A DNA stretch of 37,979 nt. Source: Dokdonia sp. Its GTDB lineage: Bacteria; Bacteroidota; Bacteroidia; Flavobacteriales; Flavobacteriaceae. Shown here piece after piece: positions 13,488 through 22,042 of the stretch; the stretch's first letter is position 1; every line of letters starts with the position of its first letter. The translations under genes and the position numbers were made by a program. Under the pieces are notes generated by a model, which saw nothing but the letters and a program-made list of their open reading frames with translations, made no database searches and was not told where the DNA came from. The stretch lies in assembly GCA_020630915.1 (NCBI GenBank), contig JAHDIF010000014.1:1-37979 (forward strand), given 5' to 3'.

Positions 13488-14831
13488 ATGCATTCTAGAA
13501 AAAAAGTAGCTTTTTACACTCTTGGCTGTAAATTAAATTTTTCTGAAACTTCCACTATAGCAAGGGGTTTTGAAGGAGAAGGATTTGACCGTGTAGACTT
13601 TTCTGAAAATGCAGATATTTATGTTATTAATACGTGTAGTGTTACTGAAAATGCTGACAAACGTTTTAAAACCATTGTAAAACAAGCTCAAAAAATAAAC
13701 CCAGAAGCTTTCGTAGCTGCCATAGGCTGCTATGCACAATTAAAGCCTGAAGAACTTGCTGCTATAGATGGAGTTGATCTTGTGCTCGGAGCGACAGAAA
13801 AGTTCAAGATAACAGGTTATATTAACGATCTCTTGTCGCGCCCTGAGCGTAGTCGAGGGATGGGAGAAGTGCATTCTTGTGAGATAGAAGATGCAGATTT
13901 TTATGTAGGTTCGTATGCTATTGGTGATAGAACAAGGGCCTTTCTAAAAGTACAAGATGGGTGTGATTATAAATGTACCTATTGTACCATACCATTAGCA
14001 CGAGGTATATCGCGCAGTGATACTGTGGACAATGTGATTAAAAATGCGACAGAAATCGCCGCTCAAAACATTAAAGAAATTGTTTTAACAGGCGTTAATA
14101 TTGGTGATTATGGAAAAGGAGAGTTTGGAAATAAGAAACACGAGCATACTTTTCTGGACTTAGTTACTGAGCTTGATAAAGTAGATGGCATAGAGCGCCT
14201 TAGAATTTCATCTATAGAGCCTAATCTTCTTAAAAATGAGACGATAGAATTAGTATCAAAATCGAGGGCATTTGTACCGCATTTTCACATTCCGTTGCAG
14301 AGTGGTAGCAATAAGATATTAGGTTTAATGAAACGTCGCTACCAGCGTGAACTTTATGTAGATCGCGTAGCAAAAATTAAGGAGATAATGCCACACGCCT
14401 GTATAGGAGTAGATGTGATTGTAGGATTTCCTGGAGAAACAGATGATGATTTTCTTGAGACTTATAACTTCCTGAATGAACTTGACATATCGTATTTACA
14501 CGTGTTTACCTACTCAGAACGTGCAAATACAGAAGCTGCTCTGATGGACGGAGTCGTACCTAAAAAAATTCGAAGCAAACGAAGTAAAATGCTTCGTGGC
14601 CTTTCGGCGAAAAAGCGAAGAGCTTTTTACGAATCTCAATTAGGAAAAACAAGAACGGTACTTTTTGAAGGAGAGAATAAAGAGGGCTATATCCACGGTT
14701 TTACAGAGAACTATGTAAAAGTGAAAGCACCTTGGAACCCAGAAATGGTAAACACCTTACATCAAGTAGAGCTCACGAAGATTGACGAAGATGGGATGGT
14801 GCGTTTTGAGTATGCTTTCGCGAAAGCGTAA
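13488..14831 (+). CDS. mtaB: tRNA ct6A37/t6A37 methylthiotransferase MtaB
   Basis: A radical-SAM enzyme that adds a methylthio group to t6A37 of tRNAs reading ANN codons. The N-terminal UPF0004 domain holds three cluster cysteines (TLGCKLN, NTCSVTE, AIGCYA). The radical SAM cluster is C-DYK-C-TY-C (GCDYKCTYCTIPLARG). The C-terminal TRAM region covers about the last 60 residues. ATG 13488 (447 residues) is preferred to TTG 13467 (454). Two oddities: codons at 13841-13860 carry a REP-like insertion read as RPERSRG in a surface linker, and the final residues AFAKA come from a perfect GCTTTCGCGAAAGC palindrome ending at the stop. Confidence 0.95.
   Translation: MHSRKKVAFYTLGCKLNFSETSTIARGFEGEGFDRVDFSENADIYVINTCSVTENADKRFKTIVKQAQKINPEAFVAAIGCYAQLKPEELAAIDGVDLVLGATEKFKITGYINDLLSRPERSRGMGEVHSCEIEDADFYVGSYAIGDRTRAFLKVQDGCDYKCTYCTIPLARGISRSDTVDNVIKNATEIAAQNIKEIVLTGVNIGDYGKGEFGNKKHEHTFLDLVTELDKVDGIERLRISSIEPNLLKNETIELVSKSRAFVPHFHIPLQSGSNKILGLMKRRYQRELYVDRVAKIKEIMPHACIGVDVIVGFPGETDDDFLETYNFLNELDISYLHVFTYSERANTEAALMDGVVPKKIRSKRSKMLRGLSAKKRRAFYESQLGKTRTVLFEGENKEGYIHGFTENYVKVKAPWNPEMVNTLHQVELTKIDEDGMVRFEYAFAKA
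13839..13860 (+). repeat. REP-like insert inside mtaB
   Basis: GCCCTGAGCGTAGTCGAGGG resembles the dispersed CTGAGCNNNGTCGAAGGG element (compare 1411-1427 and 29521-29534). It is in frame, encoding RPERSRG between the N-terminal and radical SAM domains. Confidence 0.6.
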
Positions 14832-15184
14832 TCGGGTATGTAAGTAATTTGGTAAGCTCGTATATTGATACTTTGATTTTTTTTCTTTTGGGTAGTGTCC
14901 AACATCAGGCTTCTGTGATTTCGATACATTTCTCGTACCTCAAAACACTCAATCACCGATCACCCAACTTCCAACTTCCAACTTCCAACTTCCAACTTCC
15001 GACTCAAAAGTACGCCCCATCGAGTCCCATTTTTTCTCTCTTCTCCCTTGTCTCTTGTCTTTTTTCTCTTGTCTCTTGTCTTTTCTCTAATCTCCCTAAT
15101 CCCTAATCCCTAATCCCTCACTATGCCACTACACCGTTTTCGCAATTTTATCACAAACGATTTTAGGTTATCTCCTTAAAGTGT
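14832..15184. repeat. Intergenic low-complexity tract with several microsatellite-like arrays
   Basis: No gene. It holds about five copies of CAACTTC (14958-15000), repeated CTTGTCTCTTGTCTTTT (15046-15083), and CCTAATC repeats (15090-15118, a telomere-like heptamer). The strand shown is strongly pyrimidine-rich. An open frame through it is meaningless. Confidence 0.75.
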
Positions 15185-15192
15185 TATTTTTG
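15185..15192 (+). promoter_or_regulatory. -7 element for pdhA-pdhC
   Basis: TATTTTTG matches TAnnTTTG, 41 bp before the pdhA ATG. A clear -33 TTTG is not seen; TTTTAGG at 15161-15167 is at the right distance. Confidence 0.55.
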
Positions 15193-15233
15193 TTATTCGC
15201 CTTAATTTTGGGCAGTAATTATATGCTATTTAG

Positions 15234-16232
15234 ATGAAGGAAATCACTAAAGACACGTATCTCAATTGGTACGAAGAAATGCTCTTCTGGCGCAAGTTTG
15301 AAGACAAACTAGCACAAGTTTATATTCAGCAAAAAGTACGCGGGTTCTTGCACCTTTACAATGGGCAAGAAGCGATACTTGCGGGTTCATTGCATGCAAT
15401 GGATTTAAGCAAGGATAAAATGATTACTGCATACCGTAATCACGTGCAACCTATCGGGATGGGTGTAGACCCAAAACGTGTGATGGCAGAATTGTATGGA
15501 AAAGCAACTGGAACCTCACAAGGTCTTGGGGGATCTATGCACATCTTTTCTAGAGAAAAAGGATTTTACGGAGGTCATGGTATCGTAGGAGGTCAGATTC
15601 CGCTAGGAGCAGGGATGGCTTTTGGAGATAAATACCACAAAACAGGTGCGGTAACGCTATGTTATTTTGGAGATGGGGCAGCTAGACAAGGATCTTTACA
15701 CGAAACCTTCAATATGGCAATGAACTGGAAATTACCCGTAGTTTTCTGTGTAGAAAATAATGGGTATGCGATGGGAACTTCTGTTGAGCGTACAGCAAAC
15801 CATACGGATATATGGAAGCTAGGTTTGGGATATGAGATGCCTTGTGGTCCTGTAGATGCTATGAATCCTGTAGCTGTTGCAGAGGCGATGGACGAAGCAA
15901 TAGAACGTGCGCGTCGTGGAGATGGACCTACCTTTTTAGAATTAAAAACGTATCGTTATAGAGGTCACTCAATGTCTGATGCACAACATTATAGAACAAA
16001 AGACGAAGTAGCAGAATATCAGAAAATAGATCCTATTACTCAAGTAAAGGATATCTTGTTAGAAAAAGGATATGCTACCGAAGAAGAGATTAAGGTAATG
16101 GACAAGCGTGTAAAAGAACGCGTGAAAGAATGTGAGAAATTTGCAGAAGAGAGTCCTTGGCCAGAAAAGAACGTGATGTACGATGTTGTGTACGATCAAG
16201 AAGATTATCCATTTTTATCTCATAAATTATAA
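15234..16232 (+). CDS. pdhA: Pyruvate dehydrogenase E1 component, alpha subunit
   Basis: A 332-residue thiamine-diphosphate enzyme subunit that decarboxylates pyruvate and passes the acetyl group to E2 lipoyl domains. The TPP motif starts at GDGAARQG and ends at VENN; GSMHIF and YGGHGIVGGQIPLGAG are family motifs; YRYRGHSMSDAQHYR is the phosphorylation-loop region. It is a two-subunit type E1, yet no beta-subunit gene (pdhB) is adjacent; that must lie elsewhere, as is usual in this group. The E2 gene follows after 3 bp, forming an operon. Confidence 0.96.
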   Translation: MKEITKDTYLNWYEEMLFWRKFEDKLAQVYIQQKVRGFLHLYNGQEAILAGSLHAMDLSKDKMITAYRNHVQPIGMGVDPKRVMAELYGKATGTSQGLGGSMHIFSREKGFYGGHGIVGGQIPLGAGMAFGDKYHKTGAVTLCYFGDGAARQGSLHETFNMAMNWKLPVVFCVENNGYAMGTSVERTANHTDIWKLGLGYEMPCGPVDAMNPVAVAEAMDEAIERARRGDGPTFLELKTYRYRGHSMSDAQHYRTKDEVAEYQKIDPITQVKDILLEKGYATEEEIKVMDKRVKERVKECEKFAEESPWPEKNVMYDVVYDQEDYPFLSHKL

Positions 16233-16235
16233 GCT

Positions 16236-17909
16236 ATGGCAGAAGTAATTAATATGCCGCGTTTGAGCGACACGATGGAAGAAGGAACCGTTGCTACTTG
16301 GCTTAAAAAAGTAGGTGACAAGGTAGAAGAAGGTGATATTCTTGCCGAGATAGAAACAGATAAGGCGACTATGGAGTTTGAGTCCTTTAATGAAGGGGTG
16401 CTACTGCACATCGGAATAGAAGAAGGAAAAACAGCACCCGTAGATACATTGCTTGCCATTATAGGTGAGGAAGGAGAAGATATTTCTGGATTGTTGAGTG
16501 GTGGTAATAACACCGCTTCCCTGTCTGCCGAACAGGCAGGCGAGAAAGAAGAATCGGCTGCAGGAGAAGCTGCTACTGCTCCAGAGACAGCAGAAGAAAG
16601 TGACACCGATGCATCACTTCCAGAAGGAGTTGTGGTGGTTACCATGCCTCGACTATCTGATACGATGGAAGAAGGAACCGTTGCCACCTGGCTTAAAAAA
16701 GTAGGTGATAAAGTAGAAGAAGGTGATATCCTTGCCGAAATTGAAACTGACAAGGCAACCATGGAGTTTGAGTCCTTTAATGAAGGAACACTATTACATA
16801 TAGGACTAGAAGAAGGATCTACTGCAAAAGTAGATGCACTTCTTGCTGTGTTAGGACCAGAAGGAACAGATGTTTCTGGTGTTGTAAGTGGTTTCAAATC
16901 TGGAGGAGCTCCTGCAAAAACAGAAACACCCAAGAAAGAGGCTCCTAAAAAGGAAACTCCTAAAAAAGAAATGCCTAAAGCGGCTGCACCTGAGAAAAAG
17001 GCAGAAGCGTCTAAAGTGTCAAACTCAACTGGAAATTCAAACTCTAATGGTGGAAGAATTTTTGCCTCACCTTTAGCAAAGAAAATTGCCGAAGAAAAAG
17101 GGATCAACCTAACTCAGGTAAAAGGCTCGGGAGAGAATGGTCGTATTGTAAAAAGTGATGTAGAAAACTTTGTGCCTAGCGCTGCTGGAGCAAGTGCAGG
17201 CGTTGCTCAATTTGTGGCAACAGGAGAAGAGAGCTTTGAGGAGATAGAAAACTCGCAAATGCGCAAAGCAATTGCCCGCGGACTTTCTAACTCTAAGTTT
17301 AATGCACCGCATTACTATTTGAACGTCGAGTTCAATATGGAAAATATGATGAATTTCAGAAAGCAATTTAATGCACTTCCTGATACGAAGGTATCTTACA
17401 ATGATATGATTATTAAAGCGGTGTCTATCGCTTTAAAACAACATCCTCAAGTAAATTCGCAATGGTTTGATGACCGTATGAGACTCAACCATCACGTACA
17501 TATTGGTGTTGCGGTAGCTGTGCCAGATGGATTGGTAGTACCAGTTGTAAATTTTGCAAATGAAAAGTCGTTACAGCAGATCAATGCAGAGGTAAAAGAA
17601 CTGGCAGGAAAAGCGCGTAACAAAAAACTTACAATCCAGGAGATGGAAGGAAGTACCTTTACCATTTCTAACCTAGGAATGTTTGGTATTACAGACTTTA
17701 CATCTATTATCAACCAGCCTAACAGTGCTATCTTATCTGTAGGAGCCATCGTAGAGAAACCAGTTGTAAAGGATGGTCAGTTAGCAGTAGGTCACACAAT
17801 GAAACTAACAATGGCCTGTGATCACCGTACGGTAGATGGTGCAACAGGAGCACAATTCTTACAAACGCTTAAAACGTATATTGAGAATCCAGTTTTAATG
17901 CTGGCTTAA
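16236..17909 (+). CDS. pdhC: Dihydrolipoamide acetyltransferase (E2 of pyruvate dehydrogenase)
   Basis: A 557-residue E2 that transfers acetyl groups from lipoamide to CoA. Two lipoyl domains (about 1-80 and 133-211) carry the lipoyl lysines K43 and K173 in ETDKATMEFES. A Lys/Pro/Ala-rich linker follows (225-260), then a peripheral-subunit-binding domain (about 274-311, ASPLAKKIAEEKGI) and the catalytic domain (about 335-557) with DHRTVDG, His530 and Asp534. Residues 7-54 and 137-184 are identical, a recently homogenised duplication. A REP-like hairpin (16519-16541) encodes part of the first linker. A long minus-strand frame across it is only a shadow. Confidence 0.96.
   Translation: MAEVINMPRLSDTMEEGTVATWLKKVGDKVEEGDILAEIETDKATMEFESFNEGVLLHIGIEEGKTAPVDTLLAIIGEEGEDISGLLSGGNNTASLSAEQAGEKEESAAGEAATAPETAEESDTDASLPEGVVVVTMPRLSDTMEEGTVATWLKKVGDKVEEGDILAEIETDKATMEFESFNEGTLLHIGLEEGSTAKVDALLAVLGPEGTDVSGVVSGFKSGGAPAKTETPKKEAPKKETPKKEMPKAAAPEKKAEASKVSNSTGNSNSNGGRIFASPLAKKIAEEKGINLTQVKGSGENGRIVKSDVENFVPSAAGASAGVAQFVATGEESFEEIENSQMRKAIARGLSNSKFNAPHYYLNVEFNMENMMNFRKQFNALPDTKVSYNDMIIKAVSIALKQHPQVNSQWFDDRMRLNHHVHIGVAVAVPDGLVVPVVNFANEKSLQQINAEVKELAGKARNKKLTIQEMEGSTFTISNLGMFGITDFTSIINQPNSAILSVGAIVEKPVVKDGQLAVGHTMKLTMACDHRTVDGATGAQFLQTLKTYIENPVLMLA
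16519..16541 (+). repeat. REP-like hairpin inserted in the pdhC linker
   Basis: CCTGTCTGCCGAACAGGCAGG is a near-perfect inverted repeat, in frame, encoding LSAEQAG between the two lipoyl domains. It is more GC-rich than its surroundings and resembles dispersed Bacteroidota repeats of the CCTGCCTG...CAGGCAGG type. Confidence 0.6.
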
Positions 17910-17920
17910 GATATTAATAG

Positions 17921-17990
17921 TCGTCACCCTGAATTTATTTCAGGGTCACATATCTAATAAGAAAGCTACTCAATCGAGTAGCTTTTTTTT
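17921..17990 (+). terminator. REP-like hairpin followed by terminator of pdhA-pdhC
   Basis: TCACCCTGAA...TTCAGGGTCA at 17924-17948 is a REP-type hairpin related to the repeats at the window end. It is followed by AAGCTACTCAATCGAGTAGCTT plus nine T (about 17963-17990), a classical rho-independent terminator. Confidence 0.85.
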
Positions 17991-18003
17991 TATCTTTATC
18001 ACT

Positions 18004-19068
18004 ATGAGAAAACTATTCCTTTACCTATCGCTAACCATATTATTAGCTTGCGGAAGCAACAAACAAGTAGATGCTCCAGTATCTACTATCGAAAAGCCAG
18101 ACCCTACACAAAATCAAGTGACAATGGTCTTGCCAGATATCGCGACGATGACGTCTGTAGAGAAGACCATAGATTTTTTGGCATCAGATGAGTTGCAAGG
18201 GCGTGATACTGGAAGTCCAGGTATTGAGATGGCGGCACAGTTTATAGAAGCCCGTTTTGAGCACGCTGGTATTGAGCCCTTTTTTGATACCTATAGAGAT
18301 CATTTTATAGCCAAAGGAAGAACTACCTTTGATCCTAAAACCGCAGAACCTATCGTTGGTAAAGATGCAAAGGCTTTTAATATCGTAGGTGTCTTAGAAG
18401 GTACGGACCCTGTTCTAAAAGATGAGGTGATTATTATAGGTGCCCATTATGACCATATAGGATATGGAAAGAAAGTGGCAAATGATAGCATTGCAAATGG
18501 CGCTAATGATAATGCCGCTGGTACGACTACCGTTCTTGCGCTGGCTGATCATTTCGCGAAAGCGAAAAATAACAAGCGCACGCTTATATTCACCTTATAT
18601 TCGGCAGAAGAACGTGGGCTTTTAGGTTCTAAACACCTGTCTGCTCAGCTTAAGAAGCAGGGTATTAATTTGTATACGATGTTTAATATCGAGATGGTAG
18701 GAGTGCCTATGGTAGACAAAGACCACCAGGTATACTGCTCAGGCTATGAGATGTCCAATATTGCTGAAAAGTTTAATGAATATGCAGGAGAAAAAGTAAT
18801 AGGATTTTTGCCGAAAGCGCAAGAATTTAGACTCTTTTATCGCAGTGATAATTACCCTTTTTATTTAGACTTTAAGGTGCCAGCACACACCATTTCATCT
18901 TTTGATTTCACCAATTATGAGCACTATCATGGTGTAGGTGACGAGGCAGATTTAATGGATATTGCATTTATGGAAGGACTCGTGCAAAAACTGATTCCTG
19001 GGATAGCTGGAATGGCAAATAGTGCAGAAAAGGAAATTAAAATGGGTAGTACTGTAAATAAGCAATAG
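18004..19068 (+). CDS. M28 family zinc metallopeptidase, lipoprotein
   Basis: A 354-residue lipoprotein (lipobox ILLAC, Cys16) of the M28 aminopeptidase family. Zinc ligands are visible in order: GAHYDHIG (His), NGANDNAAG (Asp), YSAEERGLLGSKH (catalytic and metal Glu), then NIEMVG, and a late His in SSFDFTNYEHYHGVGD. It should hydrolyse peptides in the periplasm or at the cell surface. It opens a tight plus-strand gene run; the next gene starts 1 bp after its stop. A TTTCGCGAAA palindrome (18552-18561) encodes HFAKA. Confidence 0.92.
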   Translation: MRKLFLYLSLTILLACGSNKQVDAPVSTIEKPDPTQNQVTMVLPDIATMTSVEKTIDFLASDELQGRDTGSPGIEMAAQFIEARFEHAGIEPFFDTYRDHFIAKGRTTFDPKTAEPIVGKDAKAFNIVGVLEGTDPVLKDEVIIIGAHYDHIGYGKKVANDSIANGANDNAAGTTTVLALADHFAKAKNNKRTLIFTLYSAEERGLLGSKHLSAQLKKQGINLYTMFNIEMVGVPMVDKDHQVYCSGYEMSNIAEKFNEYAGEKVIGFLPKAQEFRLFYRSDNYPFYLDFKVPAHTISSFDFTNYEHYHGVGDEADLMDIAFMEGLVQKLIPGIAGMANSAEKEIKMGSTVNKQ

Positions 19069-19069
19069 T

Positions 19070-19750
19070 ATGAAGCGAATTATAGTGACTGGTACGAGCA
19101 GAGGCATAGGTTTGCAACTAGCACAGCAATTAGCCACAGAAGGGCATCAGGTATTGACGCTTTCGCGAAATGCCAAGCCGTGCAAATCCCTTAATAAACA
19201 AAACATCACTGCTTTTCCGTTTGACATTACAGACGCAAGTCACTTTCAGAAAGTGGTAGATTTTATCGAGAGTGATTGGGAAGGAGTAGATGTTTTAATA
19301 AATAATGCAGGCGCCTTGTTAAATAAACCATTTGCAGAAACAACTGTATCAGATTTTGAGGAGGTTTATAAAGTGAATGTTTTTGGCGTGGCAGAGTTAA
19401 CACGTGTAGTCTTGCCATTTATGAGTGCAGGAAGTCACGTAGTGACAGTTTCTAGTATGGGTGGAGTACAAGGGAGTATGAAGTTTCCGGGTCTGGCAGC
19501 ATATAGCTCCAGCAAAGGAGCGGTAATTACCTGGAGTGAACTCCTCGCCGAAGAATATAAAGAACAAAACATTGCTTTTAATGTACTAGCGCTAGGTGCT
19601 GTACAAACAGAAATGCTCGAAGAAGCCTTCCCGGGATTTCAAGCACCGAATAGTGCAGATGAAATGGCGTCTTACATTGCAAACTTTGCGATAACAGGAA
19701 ATCATTATTATAACGGGAAACTATTACAGGTTTCTTCGAGTACGCCTTAG
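19070..19750 (+). CDS. Short-chain dehydrogenase/reductase
   Basis: A 226-residue SDR with a classical Rossmann start TGTSRGIG (residues 7-14), NNAG at 78-81, catalytic Ser in VSSMGG, and Y145-SSS-K149. LSRNAK after the second strand suggests NADP preference and is encoded by a TTTCGCGAAA palindrome (19161-19170). The substrate cannot be told. It is slightly shorter than average but complete, and lies in the operon that starts with the M28 peptidase. Confidence 0.92.
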   Translation: MKRIIVTGTSRGIGLQLAQQLATEGHQVLTLSRNAKPCKSLNKQNITAFPFDITDASHFQKVVDFIESDWEGVDVLINNAGALLNKPFAETTVSDFEEVYKVNVFGVAELTRVVLPFMSAGSHVVTVSSMGGVQGSMKFPGLAAYSSSKGAVITWSELLAEEYKEQNIAFNVLALGAVQTEMLEEAFPGFQAPNSADEMASYIANFAITGNHYYNGKLLQVSSSTP

Positions 19751-19768
19751 AATTTCAAATGTTAATTA

Positions 19769-20323
19769 ATGGAAATTCAGGTAATTCAAAGAAAATGGAA
19801 CTTTATTTATGATCAATATGAAATAATTATTGATGGTAAGAAATCCTATACTGCTAAGTCTAGACTATTTTCATTTTACCCAAAAATTGATGTTTATAGT
19901 CAGGATAAAAAGAAGTTGATTAGTGTAGAAAAAAAATCTAATGACTTTGTCAAACTAGACTTTTTAATCCGTTATAGTCTTAATTCTTATGTCAATATTA
20001 ATACGAATAGTTTAATTTCTTATTCTATTAGAAATTCATCTGGCTCGATTAATTTTTACGAACAAGAAAATAATTTAATAGGTGTATTTCTTAATGACTT
20101 GCAGATAGGTGTTTTGGATAAAAATAAAAAAGTTATCCTAGGGTCAGACAAATATGATATAGTTATAGATCCAAAATATGTAGATCCTCTATTAATTATA
20201 GGCTTCGTGTTAGCTTTCGATTGTCAATATAATAATGATAAGGATTCTCTTTATTTTTATGACCACGGCAATGTAATAATAGATCCAGTTTTGAAAATTG
20301 ATCCTAATTGGAAAGTGCAATAG
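19769..20323 (+). CDS. Unknown protein, possibly LURP-one/Tubby-like beta-barrel
   Basis: 184 residues with no signal peptide. The repeated strand pattern (YEIIIDGKKSYTAKSRLFSFYPKIDVYSQDKKKLISVEKK) recalls LURP-one-related/Tubby C-like beta-barrels; this is a weak fold guess. A hydrophobic segment near the C-terminus (DPLLIIGFVLAFDC) fits the buried helix of that fold. Its DNA is visibly more AT-rich, and its Asn/Ile/Lys content is higher than in neighbouring genes, suggesting a later insertion into the operon (18 bp after the SDR gene, 4 bp before the SprT gene). Function unknown. Confidence 0.6.
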   Translation: MEIQVIQRKWNFIYDQYEIIIDGKKSYTAKSRLFSFYPKIDVYSQDKKKLISVEKKSNDFVKLDFLIRYSLNSYVNINTNSLISYSIRNSSGSINFYEQENNLIGVFLNDLQIGVLDKNKKVILGSDKYDIVIDPKYVDPLLIIGFVLAFDCQYNNDKDSLYFYDHGNVIIDPVLKIDPNWKVQ

Positions 20324-20327
20324 GGTA

Positions 20328-20924
20328 ATGCAAGAAATCCTATCAAAATATATCCCAGAACGTGCCGTTGTACCATCAGTTGCCTTAATCAAGGAACATA
20401 AAATACATCTTAAGATCGTAAACCAGCGAGTGACGCGTCACGGGGACTATAGAAGGTTACCCAATGGGCAACACCAGATTACTGTAAACGCGGGAGAAAA
20501 TAAGTATCGATTTTTTATTACCCTTATTCACGAGATAGCACACCTTGTTGCTTTTGAAAAATATGGGAGACGTATCAAACCGCACGGCAAAGAGTGGAAA
20601 TATACCTTCCAGCATCTTATGCTGCCATTTATACGACCAGAGGTATTCCCACAAGAATTGCTGCCATACTTGGCTCGTCATTTTAAAAACCCTAAAGCGA
20701 GTAGCGATACAGATGCACATCTCTCGGTAGCGCTCAAGAACTACGATCCACCCACAGATAAAAACTATATCTTTGAGCTTCCGCCAGGTGCTGTTTTTAG
20801 AATTTATAATGGTAAGGTGTTTAAAAAAGGAAATAAGCGTGTAAAGCGTTATGAATGTGTAGAGCTAGCAACGGGAAAAGTATATCTTTTTCAACCTAAT
20901 GCGGCGGTAGAAAAATTAGAGTAA
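20328..20924 (+). CDS. SprT-like zinc metalloprotease domain protein
   Basis: From ATG 20328 the product has 198 residues; a TTG 30 bp earlier overlaps the previous gene and is less likely. The zinc site is H68-E69-x2-H72 (LIHEIAHLVAF), followed by HGKEWK, the third-ligand region of SprT/Spartan-like proteases. The C-terminal part (FRIYNGKVFKKGNKRVKRYECVELATGKVYLF) resembles the SprT zinc-ribbon region but lacks its cysteines apart from one. Eukaryotic Spartan cleaves DNA-protein crosslinks; the bacterial role is not established. It starts 4 bp after the previous stop. Confidence 0.88.
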   Translation: MQEILSKYIPERAVVPSVALIKEHKIHLKIVNQRVTRHGDYRRLPNGQHQITVNAGENKYRFFITLIHEIAHLVAFEKYGRRIKPHGKEWKYTFQHLMLPFIRPEVFPQELLPYLARHFKNPKASSDTDAHLSVALKNYDPPTDKNYIFELPPGAVFRIYNGKVFKKGNKRVKRYECVELATGKVYLFQPNAAVEKLE

Positions 20925-20928
20925 GACT

Positions 20929-22017
20929 ATGAGTAGAGATACTAAAAATTATTATGCCCTTTTAATGGCAGGAGGTGTAGGGTCGCGATTCTGGCCAGTA
21001 AGTACGGAGGCTTTTCCTAAACAGTTTCACGATATGTTAGGAACAGGAGATACCCTATTACAAAAGACATTTAATAGATTGGCAAAACTAGTTCCCGAAG
21101 ATCAGATTCTGGTATTAACCAATGCAAAGTATAATGATCTTGTAAAAGCACAGCTACCTAACATCGCTCAAAAAAATATCGTCCTTGAGAGTGCTATGCG
21201 CAATACGGCGCCCTGTATTTTACTATCCGCCCTTAAAGTAGAGAAGGAAAATCCAGATGCGGTAATGATCGTAGCGCCTAGTGACGCTTGGATTGAAGAT
21301 GAAGATGCTTTTGTAAGTGATTTGCAGAAGGCTTTTGATGCCTCACAAGAAGAAGGAGTCATTACTACTTTGGGTATACAACCTACGTTTCCTAATACGG
21401 GGTACGGGTATATAAATTATGTTAAGGAGGATAGCGCTTTCGCGAAAGCGGTAAAACGTTTTACAGAAAAACCCAATTATGAAGATGCCAAAGAGTTCGT
21501 TGCAAGCGGCGAGTATCTTTGGAATGCAGGAATGTTTGTGTGGAGTGCACAAACCGTTTTAAAAGGCTTTAAGGAACATTTACCTAAAATGCACGCCTTG
21601 TTTCAAGAAGGCTATGATGTTTTTAATACACCGGACGAGCAGGCGTTTATTGCTATAAATTATCCCAAAGCCGAAAATATTAGCATAGATTACGGCATAA
21701 TGGAAAAACACGATGCTGTAAAAGTGGTACCCGCTACTTTTGATTGGAATGATTTGGGAACGTGGGGATCTTTGTATGAAAAGTTAGATAAAGACAGTGA
21801 TGATAATGCAGTAGTAAATGCACAGGTACTGTCCAGTAACTCTAGAGGAAATATCATACGTTCACAAGGCAAAAAAGTGGTCGTAATAGACGGATTAGAA
21901 GATTACATTATCGTCGAAAAGGAAGATGTACTCGTTATAGTGCCAAAATCTAAGGAGCAGGACATTAAAGAAATTAGAAATTCGGTGCAATCAAAATTTG
22001 GTAGTAATTTAGGGTAG
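20929..22017 (+). CDS. manC: Mannose-1-phosphate guanylyltransferase
   Basis: A 362-residue nucleotidyltransferase making GDP-mannose from GTP and mannose-1-phosphate for surface polysaccharide or glycan synthesis. LLMAGGVGSRFWPVS (residues 11-25) is the pyrophosphorylase signature, APSDAWI the metal-binding region, and RFTEKP the sugar-phosphate motif. It is the short type without the C-terminal isomerase domain of bifunctional ManC/AlgA. It starts 4 bp after the SprT gene. A perfect 16-bp palindrome containing TTTCGCGAAA (21435-21450) is read as AFAKA. Confidence 0.93.
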   Translation: MSRDTKNYYALLMAGGVGSRFWPVSTEAFPKQFHDMLGTGDTLLQKTFNRLAKLVPEDQILVLTNAKYNDLVKAQLPNIAQKNIVLESAMRNTAPCILLSALKVEKENPDAVMIVAPSDAWIEDEDAFVSDLQKAFDASQEEGVITTLGIQPTFPNTGYGYINYVKEDSAFAKAVKRFTEKPNYEDAKEFVASGEYLWNAGMFVWSAQTVLKGFKEHLPKMHALFQEGYDVFNTPDEQAFIAINYPKAENISIDYGIMEKHDAVKVVPATFDWNDLGTWGSLYEKLDKDSDDNAVVNAQVLSSNSRGNIIRSQGKKVVVIDGLEDYIIVEKEDVLVIVPKSKEQDIKEIRNSVQSKFGSNLG

Positions 22018-22042
22018 TTACACTATAGCCAGCGTTAAAAGA

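Noticed and set aside
14849-15106. 85-codon frame after mtaB
   Set aside because: Translation of microsatellite-like repeats.
16220-17107. 295-codon minus-strand frame rich in Ser and Pro
   Set aside because: It is antisense to the lipoyl domains and linker of PdhC, repeats because they repeat, and has no protein family features.
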